Part shown: in pieces, positions 25,246 to 39,300 of the stretch
Numbering within the stretch: position 1 is the stretch's first letter
Layout of the letters: each line of letters starts with the position of its first letter
From: Phorcus lineatus
Lineage: Eukaryota; Mollusca; Gastropoda; Trochida; Trochidae
Length of the DNA stretch: 64,000 bases
Direction: 5' to 3'
Assembly: GCA_921293015.1 (NCBI GenBank)
Contig: OV121088.1
Location: forward strand, 31,223,645 to 31,287,644
Notes under the pieces: model-generated
Told to the model about the DNA's origin: nothing
Database searches by the model: none
What the model saw: only the letters and a program-made list of their open reading frames with translations
Program-made: the position numbers and the translations under genes

Positions 25246-25259
25246 CCAACAGGGGGCAC
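25246..25259 (+). promoter_or_regulatory. CTCF-like motif
   Basis: ccaacagggggcac matches the CTCF core well (CCA-N-N-AGGGGGC). It is the second member of a same-orientation pair with 25101-25116. Confidence 0.4.
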
Positions 25260-27043
25260 ATAAACCTTCCATTAATCGAACTTTATCCAAATTTTGACTA
25301 CGACTTGCAAATGTCAGGGAATCTGGACCAACAGATAGCCTTCCTCTTTGCTGTACCTACCAAATGTCATCCAATACAAGAATTTCGACTACTGCAGATA
25401 GTCTGTTACAAATCTATAATAATGTTACATTTGTTTACATCTTAATGTCATGTATTTCTGATCCTTACACAAAAATAAACCTCTTTAGGCCCAATGTTTA
25501 CTATCTTCTCACAATCATGTATAGAATGGCATTATCAAGGGTATCTAGGCAAAGGTTTTAATGAGCAACTAAGTCCTTGAAACACAAAGATAAAGCATTC
25601 AAAGGTTTTGCAATAAGGAGAAAAAACCTTGAGGATTTAACTCTTAAAAAGTTTACAAAAAAAAGTCCTTAACTTTAACAAACATTGACATTTTTCAAAC
25701 TGATGGTTTTTTTTGTTGCAAATTATGTTGAACACAAAATAGAAGTCAAGATTGTTTTTTTGCCAAGAGCAACTTATTAAAGAAATCAGTTGTCAAAAGG
25801 ATTTTCACTTCATTTGTATTCTGTCAGTTTGGCCTGCACTAAATGTATACACAAGAGTTTTTACAAACACAGCTTGCCACTCAGTGGGATCAGCAAAGCG
25901 GGAGACATATTGCTGGAATCGCAGACCTCTATACCCAGTGTTCAACATAAAGATGACAGCCTTTGCTCGCGACGTTCCTAGGTTAAACGTCTGACCCTAT
26001 TGGCAGCTTCTAAACAAGCTCTTAATCTAATTCGCTGATGAAATACCATAACATACACTATCGGGCTCGCAGAATCAGCTTAGCCATTCATAGCAACACA
26101 ATTTACTCAGGGCCCCTATAATCTGTAGTGAAAATGTAGGAATTAAAGACTTCGTCTTGACAACAAATCAATGGCGCGGAAGACGAGCGATACGCAAGCT
26201 TCTCATTTGAGACCCCATGACATACTAAATAACCTGTGAAAGCTGTCGGGAACAAAGAACCGCTCTCACGTCCAGCCCCTACCAGATCTGGAGTAACAAA
26301 AGGCTGGGTTGAACCAATGTCTTTTCCAAGAGATATGTCGAAACCTTGCGCCAACCAGCGACTTGATGGCAGTAAGGCTGCCTTGACACTAGTGCTTCGG
26401 AGCTCTCGTCAATTAGATTCTTATTGCTTCACACTAGTTGAAATAGACAGGAAGATACAGAATCTACACCCAAGAAGGTAAACCAATTTCAGAATTGCCT
26501 TTAGAACCTTTACATTTACCTTGGAAGATGTTTAACATACAAATTCACCCTGGACAGAGATAAACTAACACCTACTCGACCCATGTTTGATTCTGCCCAG
26601 TTACATTCCGTTCAGTTACATTCCTTTAGACAAAATTCTGAAACAAAACTTTCTTTGAAACCTTTTAAAGTTCTATTTGATTTAGTTAAAGGATTCTCAT
26701 AGTATTTCAGCATTAAAAATATTAAAACTTTCTTACATACTCTGATTTGAATATTGATGAATACAGGCCATCATGATATTTATCAAATTAGTTCTGTTAA
26801 ACCCTACTCAGGATCTGATAAAAACATTACTCTTTCCCATCATGAATTGATTGGGGAAAATTTGTACGCTTAAAGGAATAACATAATGTGTGTCATATAT
26901 TATTCAACTAACACTCATCCAAGTTTTGAAAGGAAAACATTTAGAGAACTCTCTAATGGAATCTAGATTATTGCCTATATAGACCTCATATATACCTATA
27001 TTTACCTTTGGCAACAACTGTTGGATATTCTGTGAATACCTAA
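25260..27043. other. TIA1: Intronic non-coding sequence
   Basis: A complex block at about 26140-26420 stands out from AT-rich flanks. A 15-bp near-perfect tandem duplication (cagttacattcc plus gtt or ttt) lies at 26598-26627. No exon or RNA gene is recognised. Confidence 0.5.
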
Positions 27044-27267
27044 GTTCCTAGATAACAAGATTCTTTGAATGAACATTTCATTACCTATGTTTCTAAATCA
27101 TAACTATGTTTCTAGATAAGATTTTTTGAATGAAGATTTTATTACTCATGTTTCTAGATCATTACCTATGTTTCTAGATACCAAGATTCTTTGAATGAAC
27201 ATTTTATTACCTATGTTTCTTAATTGAATGAACATTTTATTACCTGTGTTTCCAGATGATCAAGATT
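27044..27267. repeat. Degenerate minisatellite
   Basis: Several imperfect copies of a unit containing caagattctttgaatgaaca, then ttttattacctatgtttcta. Spacing varies: some copies carry an extra tttctagatcattacctatg segment and the last is shortened to ttaattgaatgaacattttat. The array appears old and has been rearranged internally. Confidence 0.8.
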
Positions 27268-30200
27268 AGGCCTTGCTACAGGAAATATATGAGAGACATT
27301 TACAATACAAAAACTTATCTGCCCAATAAATAGCACAACTAAAACCACATTTTGCGACCTGCTGTTGAAATAATCAGGTCTAGATGAAGGAAAAAACAAG
27401 CAAATGTATTTAAAATTACAAAAGAAATGTATGTTCATATCTCATACAAACTAGACTGAGTATAGTATTATTATACAGCTTTCAAAACATTCCACTGTAA
27501 CAACCCCAAGGTCTTGAATAAAGTAAACACATTATACATAAAGTACAAAAAAGGGCATAATTTTATGCTAACTTTATTAGTTATCAAAAGGCTTTTCTGT
27601 GAAAACAGACACAATTCCTGCCGTCACCATCAAGAGCCAAAATTCTCTCAAAGACCCTCAAAATTGAGGGCAATACGTCAACTTTCAAGCAGTTTGGACA
27701 GGTTATGGAATAGGCCTCTGGGGAACTTTGTTTTGGATGCATTAACCACTGGATGTCAACTGTGCATGGCTCATAATTTTTCTACTGTCATAAACTGCAA
27801 GAGGAGAATGGATAAAACATCATCTCCGTTGAGCTCCGACCCCAGGCTTTGACACATGATACTACATCGACACATGATACTGCATCACAATTTCACAAAG
27901 ATGAATTGAAATGATAGCTTTTGACAATGTCAAATTTTTTTCATTTATGGTCACAACATGGATCTATATACTTATTATCAATCTACTGAAGAACTTTTAT
28001 GATCTTAATTATGACTATATAAGAAAAGAATTAATTTTCAAATCAAAAATTTAGAAAATGACTTTTAGTGCCAAATTATGAAAGTAACACTTTGGTTGAA
28101 ACTGAAGTATCAGATTTTGAAATGCTTATGAAGGCTCCATTATTAATACTGCATATATGCAGCAAAAAGATTAACTCAGGCTGAAGAGTCCGCAAACATT
28201 CAAGAAAAACTGATAGGAATGCAAAGCATAATTTATCCTATACAATGAAGGAGCAGATTGGTAAATATTCCACTGAATAGGGATCATGCTGGGAATATCC
28301 CAGAAAACTGCAGATGATGGGTTAATGCAAAATGAAAACTTTCTTACTAACACTTTTCAAACTGTTGGGTAAATATCAGTTGATAGTGCAAACAGAATCT
28401 GAAAATATTGAATCACAAGCCAATCGCTCTAAGATTTCTGCAATGCAGGAGTTGTTCAATCCTGCAGAAAAGATATCTTACTCCCGGTGGGACCCCGACC
28501 AAGATCTTCTCGAATGACAAACGTGCCAACCACTGCAAAGTATGTCTCTTTATATTCCGTCTTCCAGGGGAAAAAGCTCTCGGATTTTTGCTTGTGGATG
28601 ATGGAGCCAACGCCGTTGTAATTACAAGCAGCATGCCAGGACAAAAAATATATTAGAAATAAAGAAATCATGAACCTCTGCCTGTAAACCTGGTTAACGC
28701 ATAGCCTGGCAATTTCCTTAACTTCATTATGGAGCGCTCAGGGCTTGAGCCCCGATTCATCATCATGGTAGCAATCAGGGCAGGCAAGACGAGAAATACA
28801 CTGGTAGGCGAGAACTGACTTGCATCAATCTCTCGACATTGGCCGATCTACCTCGAGCAATCTCTCTGATATCGAATGATGCATCTGAAGCAAGGTGTCC
28901 CAATCTGGATGAGGTGCCTCATTGACAGCTTCACCTTCTGAGAGAGGCTGATCTTGGTCTAACTGTGACGCTTCGGTCACTGTTGACCAACCAGAGTCCG
29001 TTGATCAATTAAAACAGGACATGGAAGATCAAGGCTTGACCATCAAGGTGTTGCGAGTCACTGGACAATATTCAAGTTTTCTCTTTACTGTCACACTCAA
29101 AAATCAGTGACCATACTCTGTGTGAAAACGAAATAAGATAAAGATGCAGAAAACATTCTACAATGGTAGTTAATGTGCGACTGCAATGCCACATTTACAA
29201 CTGTCTTTACCAAATTACAACCTTGTTGGCCAATCTTGTTTCTTATTTCACCAAAAAACCAATCCACTTGTTGGAGGGGTAGCATGATGAACGACTACAT
29301 AGGGATCCTCTAATCAGACCTTTTTGTTGACATGAGAGGCTGAAGCTAGATCAAGCAGGTGACTGTCAGCAAATGCGGATATCAACGCAGCTGCATGTGG
29401 AAACATCTCGGCAGCCCTGACTTGCTGTAGAGAACTTGTACGTTCCCGAATATGGCCTATCGGGGCAGGTGCTCTGGGACTCGAAGTGATGTATGCTGTT
29501 TTCTTATTACAAGGAAAACATTGTCCACAGTCCCTATTTATACCTAACCAAATTATTTTTAGCAGTGTTTCCAATTTGGAACACCTGTTTGCTGTTAAGA
29601 ATAATGATTTTTTTTTTTTAAACCGAAGAAAATAATTTTGGGTTATAATGAAATGTTTATGATCTTTATTTTATTTGTGTGTTAAAGATTAATAACTCAT
29701 TAATTATGTCATGTGCATCTTTTTCATTAACAATATTTGATGACTAATTAATTTCAGATATGAAATTATTGCTTATTTAATGATTTAGAATTAAAGATAG
29801 CATACACCTACACACCTAGAGCAAATAAAACCATGGCAATGATAATCAAATTAGGTATTCCTGGATTAAATTTATAAATTGTTAAATTGATTAGCACACA
29901 ATGAAGGCTCTTGGTATAAAGAGAAACAATGTAATGGTAACAGAGGGCTGAACTCACACAGATCCTAGACACTTTGTCTGTTAATCAACTTTATCACTTT
30001 ATCAGATATTGAATTTACTTTCCATTACTAAGAGCCTGCTTCTGAATTTGTCACAGTATCATGTTTATGTAGGGAATGATGTTTTTAAGTGATGACCTGT
30101 ATAGAGTCACATTTGAATAATATCAAGAATTTCAAGTTCTTTGTCTCACGAAAATATTGATATAGGAAATTATATTAACAAAGTATTAAATGTTTTTATT

Positions 30201-33200
30201 GAGTCACACGTTTACAGTTTCTACATCATCAAATCATCATGAATTGAAGTTGAAATTTTTTATGGTTATTTCATCACAAAATCACAACTGGTCCGTCTCG
30301 ATCAAACTGCACCTACATCATAAGAATATCCTAATAAGAAATACAGATATTTAAAATTATTGCATTTGGTTATTTTATGGTTATGTACATACTACCCATA
30401 TTCAACTTTATTCAAATCCAAAAGATTTTCAAGATTCAAGTAACTAACTTATCACTGAAAGATCATTCAAAATGAAGCTATTTACAATGATATTTGATAA
30501 TTTTCCATATCAGAATACAAATATCATTAACAGGGAAAGATTTTAGCCAAATCAAATTAACATCACACATTATTGTTTTAATTGTATTAAGGCACTAGAA
30601 AACAGTGCTTTAAGCGTCGGAATGATTAATAATTGTTTTTATTCAACTTTTGCTATTTACATAATTATATAGTCAACAATTATTGAAACAGCAGTTCCAC
30701 TAGAGGACCACCATTTTGTAGAAGTGCTTCCACTTACTAAAAATCCTTTGCTCTACTATTGACTAGTACGCCTATAACGACCTAGACATTCAATTACGAA
30801 CCCACTGAGAAAATGGCCTTTAGCAATGGCAGTCCATTGCTTTCCAATGTTGTCCCAGATATAATTTATTAAATACAAATTCGATCCAATCACAAGCATT
30901 ATTGCAAATACATAACACTACATAGGTCAGCTCACAGTTTTGGTTGGAGAGTCTATGTGATAAATATTTAGACTAAATATCCGTGAATTATTGAACATTC
31001 CAATGGATATACTGCAGTTATGGTTCGTTATGTTACTGTAATTAACAAGGCGATCAGTAATAATAACTCTATCTTAATCAGCATGAATTTTAGTGATGAC
31101 GTTAGAGTGTCATACATTTGGGAGGATAATTAACAATTGGTTTATTGACTATAATTGAGTTTTATGATTGAGCAAAATCAATTGAAGTTAAATTGACCCT
31201 ATAAATTGTACTCATTTACTTCTCAAAATGTAAATATGTGAATCAAATAGTGTTTATTCCATTATGATAATAAGAAATAACGAATCAAGACAAATTTGAA
31301 ATTGGATATTCCACATAAAGTATAAGGAAATATTGTGACAGGAAGACACCTTAATGTGAACCTCGAACATTTGAGAAACAAGAAAAAACATAATGAACAT
31401 TTTCTCTCTCCATGGGAAAAAGCTTGATTGATGCTTGAAACAATTCTTTCCACAATTTTGATATTTCAATGATGGAAAAAAATATCAAAGTGTCAATGAC
31501 GAATCGTTTCAATCAATCAAAAACAGGCGAACGGTGGAAAACTTTGATTACTTTCTAAACCCTATCTGTCCCATCATGTTTCAGTTAATATTGGCACACA
31601 CAAAAATTAATTAATACAAACCGCCAGAACCATAAAATTAAGACAGAAACATTATTTACAAGTTCTTTTTTCTACGTGGCAATAAAACTAACATATTATC
31701 ATCCTCCGAAAGAATATTTAGACAATGTGGAGACTCTTTGGTAGAATCTGACGTCTAACCTCCAAAAAAAGCGAAGATTAGGTGGCGAGAGAAAAAGCGT
31801 GGTAGGAGAATGATGGGCTGCCTGCTATTAGCTCAAAACCCATCAAACAATATAATCTGTAAAGTGGAAAATTAGGAGCGATTTGCGCCATGCATGTGTA
31901 CCACATGAACTCTAACTGGCGAAAATGTAAATATAATTCTAAAATCTGAAAACAATTTGTAACATGAGGAATCAACAAGGTGCAACAAAGAATACATGAT
32001 TGTACAATGAACTGAACGTCCCCTTCGGAATACAAAAAACCTACACGAAAGTTACACATCATATTTGTCATATTAGACATCATGTCTCTATAAGTGATTA
32101 GCCGATCAATAGCTCTGTTATTGAGTTATCGTCTAAAGGAATTATATTGGTTTGGAATGTGATTAAATAAATATTGTTAACATATATGGAGTCGAGATAT
32201 AACAGCCTCATAACTTTATGCCAATATCTTTATCTTTTTTTTACAAAATTCAATAGTTTTTTTGAATGAAGACAAAATTTTACCATTTGGTCTTTCAAAG
32301 GTAAAATACTGAAATATTTAATTTTAGAATTAACAGAAACATTATATGGCAAATGGAGCGTAACTTTAATGGCATGTTTTACATAGGTGAAAACTGATTA
32401 TGTTTGCATGAAGTCTCTTAATGACTTTTGATTACAAATTAATTTTTTAAATTTGGGCAATTTTGAATTTTCAAATTGAAACATTAATTTTTTTAAAAAT
32501 AGTTTCTGACTTTTTCTTGTATTTGTTCCCACAGTTATTTACAGGTAGCATTAAAACAAAAGTTTCTTGATCAAGATAACAAATTCGAATCAAGAAATTA
32601 TATGGAGAAATATTCCAAAGCGGACGTATAAATTTTATGATAAAATGAAATGACATGAACAGAAAATGAACGATGAAAGAAAAACTGAAAATCTGAACTT
32701 CAACACAAGGTTTATCAAACAAGTTAACTTCTGTTAGATACAATGTTACCGATCTGATATGACAAAACTTCAACCAAATGATTTGTATGATATTTGTAGA
32801 TCTGAATGCTTTGCCAAATATAAACTTTGACAGTTTACAACTAGGTTAATCATTGCCGGAGGATTTGGTTGACTTTAAAGCTTCTGGCATAACTAGGCAA
32901 CATATCAGAGTATGTAAATACTTAATAGGCTATTAGACTATAATCAGATTCCTTTGTTGAAATGTCAAACCTTTAGCCAAAACATTCCTCAAGATCTCGC
33001 CTGCTATTGTAAGATTTGAATCCTTTCAGGGTGACCTTTAGGCTACTCCTGCAGATTTCTGAGTAATACCCATCAGGGTGATGACCAGGCCTCCAAAAAA
33101 AAATATTCTAAAGATATGAAAATAGTGATCACTTAAAACATATGCCATTTCTGAGTTAATTATTGGTCCGATTTTTCCCTTTTAGTCCGTCTCTTTGGGG

Positions 33201-33298
33201 ACCCATGTGGGCTGCCGAGTGAAATGGGCTATAAATCGTGACAATTGTTGGGAAGCAGAAGCCTCAAAGGAGAAAAACATTAAAGGGAGATAACTTAC
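27268..33298. other. TIA1: Intronic non-coding sequence, 5' part of the intron
   Basis: This segment follows the RRM1-linker exon in reading order. An 18-bp tandem duplication (gacacatgatactacatc) lies at 27851-27886. A complex block at 28380-29500 includes a small hairpin, ctgggaatatcccag, near 28289-28303. Positions 29580-32800 are very AT-rich. No coding sequence is recognised. Confidence 0.5.
27851..27886. repeat. 18-bp tandem duplication
   Basis: gacacatgatactacatc at 27851-27868 is followed directly by gacacatgatactgcatc at 27869-27886, with one difference. Confidence 0.85.
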
Positions 33299-33356
33299 TG
33301 CTTGTGTCCTGTTTGGGTTGGCTACTTGGAGATGTTGCCCAGTTTACTTTCATCTC
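33299..33356 (-). CDS. TIA1: TIA1/TIAR-family exon: RRM1 end and RRM1-RRM2 linker
   Basis: Internal exon of 58 bp on the minus strand encoding EMKVNWATSPSSQPKQDTS plus one base. This is the last beta strand of TIA1/TIAR RRM1 (vertebrate EVKVNWAT) followed by the short linker that leads into RRM2. The acceptor is preceded by a clear pyrimidine tract (gttttcttctcttgtttcag); the donor is gtaagttat. The exon starts in phase 0, as expected if the previous exon ends with a Gly-Lys codon pair, and ends in phase 1. That matches exactly the two-base start of the exon at 18848, so the two join in frame as DTS-K-HFHIF. The earlier RRM1 exons (TLYVGNL and DPY-FVEF motifs) were not found up to position 64000. 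The match is short but the linker wording is highly characteristic of this family. Confidence 0.9.
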
Positions 33357-36300
33357 CTGAAACAAGAGAAGAAAACATCAAGATGGATCTGGAAGAAAAT
33401 TGAGGAAAAAGGTATCAAATCGCTTTGAATTTTCTGAGCATTTCCTTTAGATCTGGTAATAATATACTTACAAAACAGTCAAAATTCTTTGAATTTTTCA
33501 TACATTGATTTGAGATTACATATATTTCAATCTGTTTTATATACAGAAACAGCAACTTAGTTGCTATTGTTTCAATATACAATGGTTTAAGAATAATCTT
33601 AAAATAATGGGAGTGATAAAATAAATAAGACAATTTGACTACAAAGTTTTGATATACAGTGCATCGGTTTACTTGCAATTTGTTTGGTTACTCTGGTGTA
33701 ATCAGGTTATAAAAAGTCAACAAGCGCAAAAAAGCTCTTCTTTTTTTTAAACCACAAATTATAGGAAGACCAACAAGATTCCATTTCTCATATTCATTTT
33801 TGTTAAAAAAATGTTTCCCCCTAATTTCCATTGCCTCCAGGAATTAACATAATTCAATTTGCAAGTGCTAAATTTAATTATTTTTCAATCTTATTTTTTT
33901 TAATTTTTCAAAAACAAACTTTTTTGCCCTGTGTTTTTTTGGTTAATTTTCTAAAAGATATTTTTCATAACTGTATAAAAGTACAAAATTGAATATGACC
34001 AATGCTCAAGAATTCATGTTTGTACCCTTTATAGATTTCTTATTTGCCAGACATGTACTCAGATACTTTGGGAGAGAGGCATTGAGTACATGACCACCGG
34101 CCAATCAGATAAGACTTCAAAGCTTGTGTTGTCTAGCTTGGAACTTATAATCACAGAAACAAAGAACCAGGTGATCATATCCTATCAGCCCGTCCAACTT
34201 TGTCATCTTCTGTCTGTTGTGCGCCACAGGTATTTCTAACCACAAACAATTTCTATCTTCCAAAAAATCAGTCTTATCGGCAATCCTGGACAAGATTTGC
34301 CGATGTGAGATCCAAGTCTACAATCCAATCTCGGCTGTACAGCATCTGCCCACTGCGTAATACACTTTCGGCACGACGAGCGAATAATACTACTTTCGGC
34401 CAAATCAAATCTGCGGAGTCAACAAAGGATATAATGTGTCAGAGGATCCAATTGCCTCTTCTAGTTGGCTGTATTTGTTAATTATAACACAAATTCAATC
34501 TATCATTATCTTCGTCACTAAATCGATAACAAGAAGGCTAAAAAAGTTTGGCAATGGATTTGAATGTAGCGGCACAGACCCCCTCCCTGGTGCCACCAAT
34601 TACTACCTAAAACTCACTCGCTCTGATCACTCCCATATGGAAAATTTCCTCTATGCCTAAACGAAGGTCAAGCCATTTTCATTTTATTGCTAAAAATCAA
34701 TTTTAAGTGGAGAGCAATCCCATATTTGTGGTTCCCTTCTATGAATTGGGTCCCTTCTCCCTGCACAAATATGCCAGCAATTGTAGTCACAATGCAGAGT
34801 AATTTGTGTACAATTGATTTGCCCAGTGTTGACAATCAACACCGAAAGCTTTGCAATCATATAGTGGAAGTACTTGCACGACTCCCCGCCATGCTTTAAT
34901 ACAGCAATTACCAGATAACGTTACTGTGGGCAATATGCCTGTCAGTCTTAGAAATGACAGTGATCAGTTGAAAGTGTATTTAGACATTACATCAGCCCAA
35001 CCAGTTCCTCATAGAACAAAATCTAACACCAATGAAAACCGAGTTTCTAAAGCAACAGTTACTGGACAAAACCATACCTGTACATCAGCGAGAGTCTGTG
35101 AAAACACCACTATGAATGTTAGAGAATATATCTTACCACATTTAGACATAACAATCCTGTACAAGTAATATTAATCCTAGTCAAGGAAATTTTCAAATAA
35201 AATGATCAAATATTTCAGTCAAAGAAATTATCAAATGATGCAACCATTATGAAAATTTCCATAGTGCTTGGTGGCATACATCCAAATCTTGGGGCGTAAT
35301 GAAATCATCGATGACACCTTCAGAGTTTCCTCTACCCATAATGCACTCATTTCCCCCATCAAGGCACTGACCCAGTTCTAGACCAGACTCCCAATTCTAA
35401 GCTTTATCAAATTATTAGCCCTTGATCAAACACCGCAATAACTCTTAATCGAGACGAGATATTTGTCTAGTGTGCCGTTTGATCCAACTCCGAACTGACA
35501 GGCCTTGCTGACATATGTAAAACAATTTTAGCTGTTAAGTCCAATTTGTCATTGCATACTTATTTAAGGTTTCAGTCAAATGTTTATTGCATTGCTTGAA
35601 AGAGATTTTCACGCAGCAATATTGAACAAATCAACACTTGGACCAAAAAACAGCCCTTGATTTTTTCTCTTGCACATCAATCATTTAAATATCGGTTTAC
35701 ACCATGTTTATTCTAATAGAAATAGTAAAATGAATGAAACTGAAATAAAAGCAATAATTTTTAATGCAAAACTGACAAAGAAATGTAAGTTTATCGAAAC
35801 AAAATATATGTAACAACTCAAAGACAAATATTTCTATAGGTAATCACAATTTAACAACTAGTCAATCCACATTTCTTATTCTCATAGTATGATAAAAAAA
35901 TATATTTAAAACTGGTTTTTAAGGCTAGATCAAATACTGCTCCTACAAAAATTAGCAATGATGACAGAGACATCAATACCATGAGCGAATACTATCCTGT
36001 AGTTAATGTTTATTATCCTGCTATTAGCAGCCCACGAGCAACTCAAGTCAAGTTACCATAATGACGATTATCAAGTATCTGCTCTAGCAGTAAGGCTAAA
36101 GAGGAAAGGAGTAATTAAGACAATAATCTCCTCAATTATCTAGGATCAGAACTGGAGCTGGAGACATCACTGCATTTGTTAGTTCAGAGCCACGGTGTAC
36201 TAATTACATGGTGTACCATGTGTACTTATCATGGAGCTGCATGTTTCAAAATGAATTTGGCTAAATTATACAACTGAAATGAACAGCTAAAACAATGTGT

Positions 36301-39300
36301 AATTGATTCTATACTTGAAATGTTAAAAGTTTTTGAAAATTTGCTAATATGATATAAATGTTACAGCTTGAATCATAGGAAGGAGAAGAACCCTTGATGA
36401 AATTGACATTTCAAAAGATTAGGATTTTGGCATCAATACAATTGTGCTTCTTCAGCAGGCGCTAAGGTAATTCATTAAGCACACTTCTTTAACTGGTTTT
36501 GCATTATAATCATTACATAACATTAATAGATTTCACACAGAGTTTTTTGTGAGCTATTTCTACCATGCTGTTGTGAGATTATTATTATTTGGGTCACTTC
36601 TTTGAGCAAAATTAATAAAATGTAACTATTGCAGAACTTCGGCTTGATGCAAGCCATATTTACGTGTCACTGACAAGCACATAACTTTTAAGAAAGATCT
36701 ACATGAAAATGTTACTCGGGCATTGACATGTTTGCTGACGCACGAATTAATTCCCTGGAACGATATAAAATTCAAACATTTTGAAATGTAATGGGGGAAA
36801 CTGGCGATCGCAAATGCCTCCCCAGGCTACAGGACTTAAAATATTTCACAGCAAATTTTCTCTCCAAATTTTATGATACTGCCTCACTGCCCCATTAACC
36901 TTTTTGCAAGCCATTAAACCACGCGAATTCATGAAATAAATCTGATCAAGACGTCTAATTGTCGTGGCAATCTTAAATAACGACAAATAATAATGGTATC
37001 AAGAACCCATGCATAAGAAATTCGCAGACTAAACAAAAAAGCATCAATTTGAAGGTTATGGCAATTTCATTCTTGCCCGATGGGCCTTAGCCCTTCTGCA
37101 AACTAAGACTTGATGGAACTTCGTGACTGGGGTTTGAATTGAACTGATAATCTTTCATACTCTGAGCAAACAGGCCATTATGACACAATGAAAGTATGAC
37201 GTATGAATTTAGATGCGGCAATCCACACAAGGTCTCGCCTCGTTTGATTTGTGGCTTGTAAATCAACTCTGGAGACAATCAGTGCGGGCCCAGCTGATAA
37301 ATTGGCCACAGATCTGAACAAACACTTCAAATAAGAGCAGGACATTTTGGATCAGGCCGAGAGAAAATGCTTTCAGTTTAGCCACTCGCAAAACATTTGC
37401 TTTGCAAAAACAGCGCTGGCCAACGTAGAAAGAGAGACATTTGGTCCGATTCTGATTCTCGAGTACTTTAAATTCTCACGTGCGGCAAAGCGCTACATGC
37501 CCACAGACTTGAGCAAGTGAACATCAGTCACAGAAAATCCTGGAGCTGCACGAACCTACGTATGATTGTTCTCAGGCTATTTCCTCCCAGTGTCGACTAA
37601 CACAGACTAGCAATGAACAAACAAAGCTATGAGGGCATCCAGTGGTTCTGGAATCGCTCTAAAGGCACATCGGCCAATTAAAACCTTGCTTCTCTTCAAG
37701 AACATTTGCTTCTGTTTGAGATCATGACAAAATTCCTAAGTCCTAAAAATAACATATTTTTTATGTGCCGAAATCAGGCAAATTTTTGCCTGCATGTCCT
37801 TCTGTTTAAGAGTTCAAAGAACTGGTTAAATATTATCTGACAGTGCTTGTGGAAAATCTAATATCTTTAAATGTCTCTGCTTAAGAATCGGTTTCTTACA
37901 AGCGGAGGAGATCGTTACAGGATCTGTACTTTGTAGTTGTTCGAGAGGCAGCACCTAGAGAACTGTTAAAGAGCTCCAATCAATAGCAATGTCCAGCAAT
38001 TGCCCCACCACCATCTAAGCTGCCAACTGATAGGACTCCGGGATAAAAAGCCAATTAAGCAGAACACTAAGAGTCAATAATACATGCGATACTTCTTCGT
38101 GCAAATAATAAAAATAATGATTCCGGATATACATAAACATCAACCTCAAAAGAGTTCCAAATAGCAAGCATACAATGATCAACAGTATGATTTTGAATAA
38201 TACATTGCCTATCACAATTGAGGCTACTTTTTGGCCGGAAAAACATAAATTTGGCCTTCCAAATTGATGGACTTCTTAATTCAAGGCTGGGGTCCATAAA
38301 ACGCAAGGATATTCAGATATTCACGATGAGAAGGTTGTGGTAGGGAATAATTCCCGATCATGCAATAATCCCATCCATAACACTTGCTGCCAGTGATTTG
38401 AATGTCGGACACAAGAAATCAACTTGGCTCGGAAAGGTCAGAAGGCTGGACGTCAATCTTGGAGAAGTGAATGATGCGTCCTGTTCGGCCCTACTGGACA
38501 CGTACATTCGCTGGACACTGCTCTAATTATAGCCACCATTTGGAGATCTACTGGGGTCTGTACGTTCTTCACCTAACCATCAGCTCCTGTCCTTTAACCT
38601 CAGACGCTCAGGGAGAGATGAAGTTTTATGCAACAAAGGACTAACAGGAGTGTCTTCAGTATGATGCTCTACAGCCGGTATTAGAGAATGTTGGAAACTT
38701 CTTGCCCTGATCAAAGGTCTGTGTGGGGAAAGGCTGCTCATTTAGAGTGCTTTACCAATTGATCTTCTCATAGAGTTAAAATGATACCAATTTTCTCAAA
38801 TAATCAAAGAAAGCCTCTGTATCTCTGCTAATGAACGTGCTCCCATAACACTACATTGCTTTTGAAATCCATTCAGGGAGAAACAGGACATTTGGATGCC
38901 CTAAATGAAAGTAACATTAACAGACATTTCTTTAGAAAAATCAGTTTAAACCCCTATTAGATTTCAAAATCTATACCATAAATCGCTGATGACAACCTGC
39001 AGATTTATTTGAACAAACAGAATTTTCAAGTTCAAAATTGATTTGTTTCATGGAGCAGAATCTTTTTGAAACTGCAAAGTAAAAGAATCAAAACTATAGA
39101 CATAACAATTTGGGGATGATTTGACCATAAGATCAATTACACCCTTTCATATCTTGTAACAGTTTTGTTCTATCTGAAACAAGGCTTTATCCCATAGCTG
39201 AGGAGATCCATGAAACTAGATCTGATCTCGCCCTGGAAGCAACAGCATGTGAAATTACAATGGAATCATCTATCAGGCTTCACATACATAACAGATCCAA

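Larger units (their letters stand above)
18849..33298 (-). other. TIA1: Intron of the TIA1/TIAR-like gene (14,450 bp)
   Basis: This interval is bounded on the minus strand by the gtaagt donor at 33298 and the cag acceptor at 18849, with compatible phases (1 on both sides). It holds a truncated SINE (20325-20368), a CTCF-like motif pair (25101-25259), a degenerate tandem array (27044-27267) and short duplications. In vertebrate TIA1 a short alternative exon is used in this interval; I could not identify an equivalent here. A 79-bp candidate at 28482-28560 is not a multiple of three, so it would shift the frame. No other gene is recognised inside it. Confidence 0.85.

Noticed and set aside
28482-28560. 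Possible alternative exon between the two TIA1 exons, where vertebrates have one
   Set aside because: The donor (gtaagatat) is good but the best acceptor gives 79 bp, which would break the frame, and the translation is unlike the vertebrate alternative exon.
36206-36221. Inverted repeat acatggtgtaccatgt
   Set aside because: Arms of six bases are expected by chance in a window of this size.
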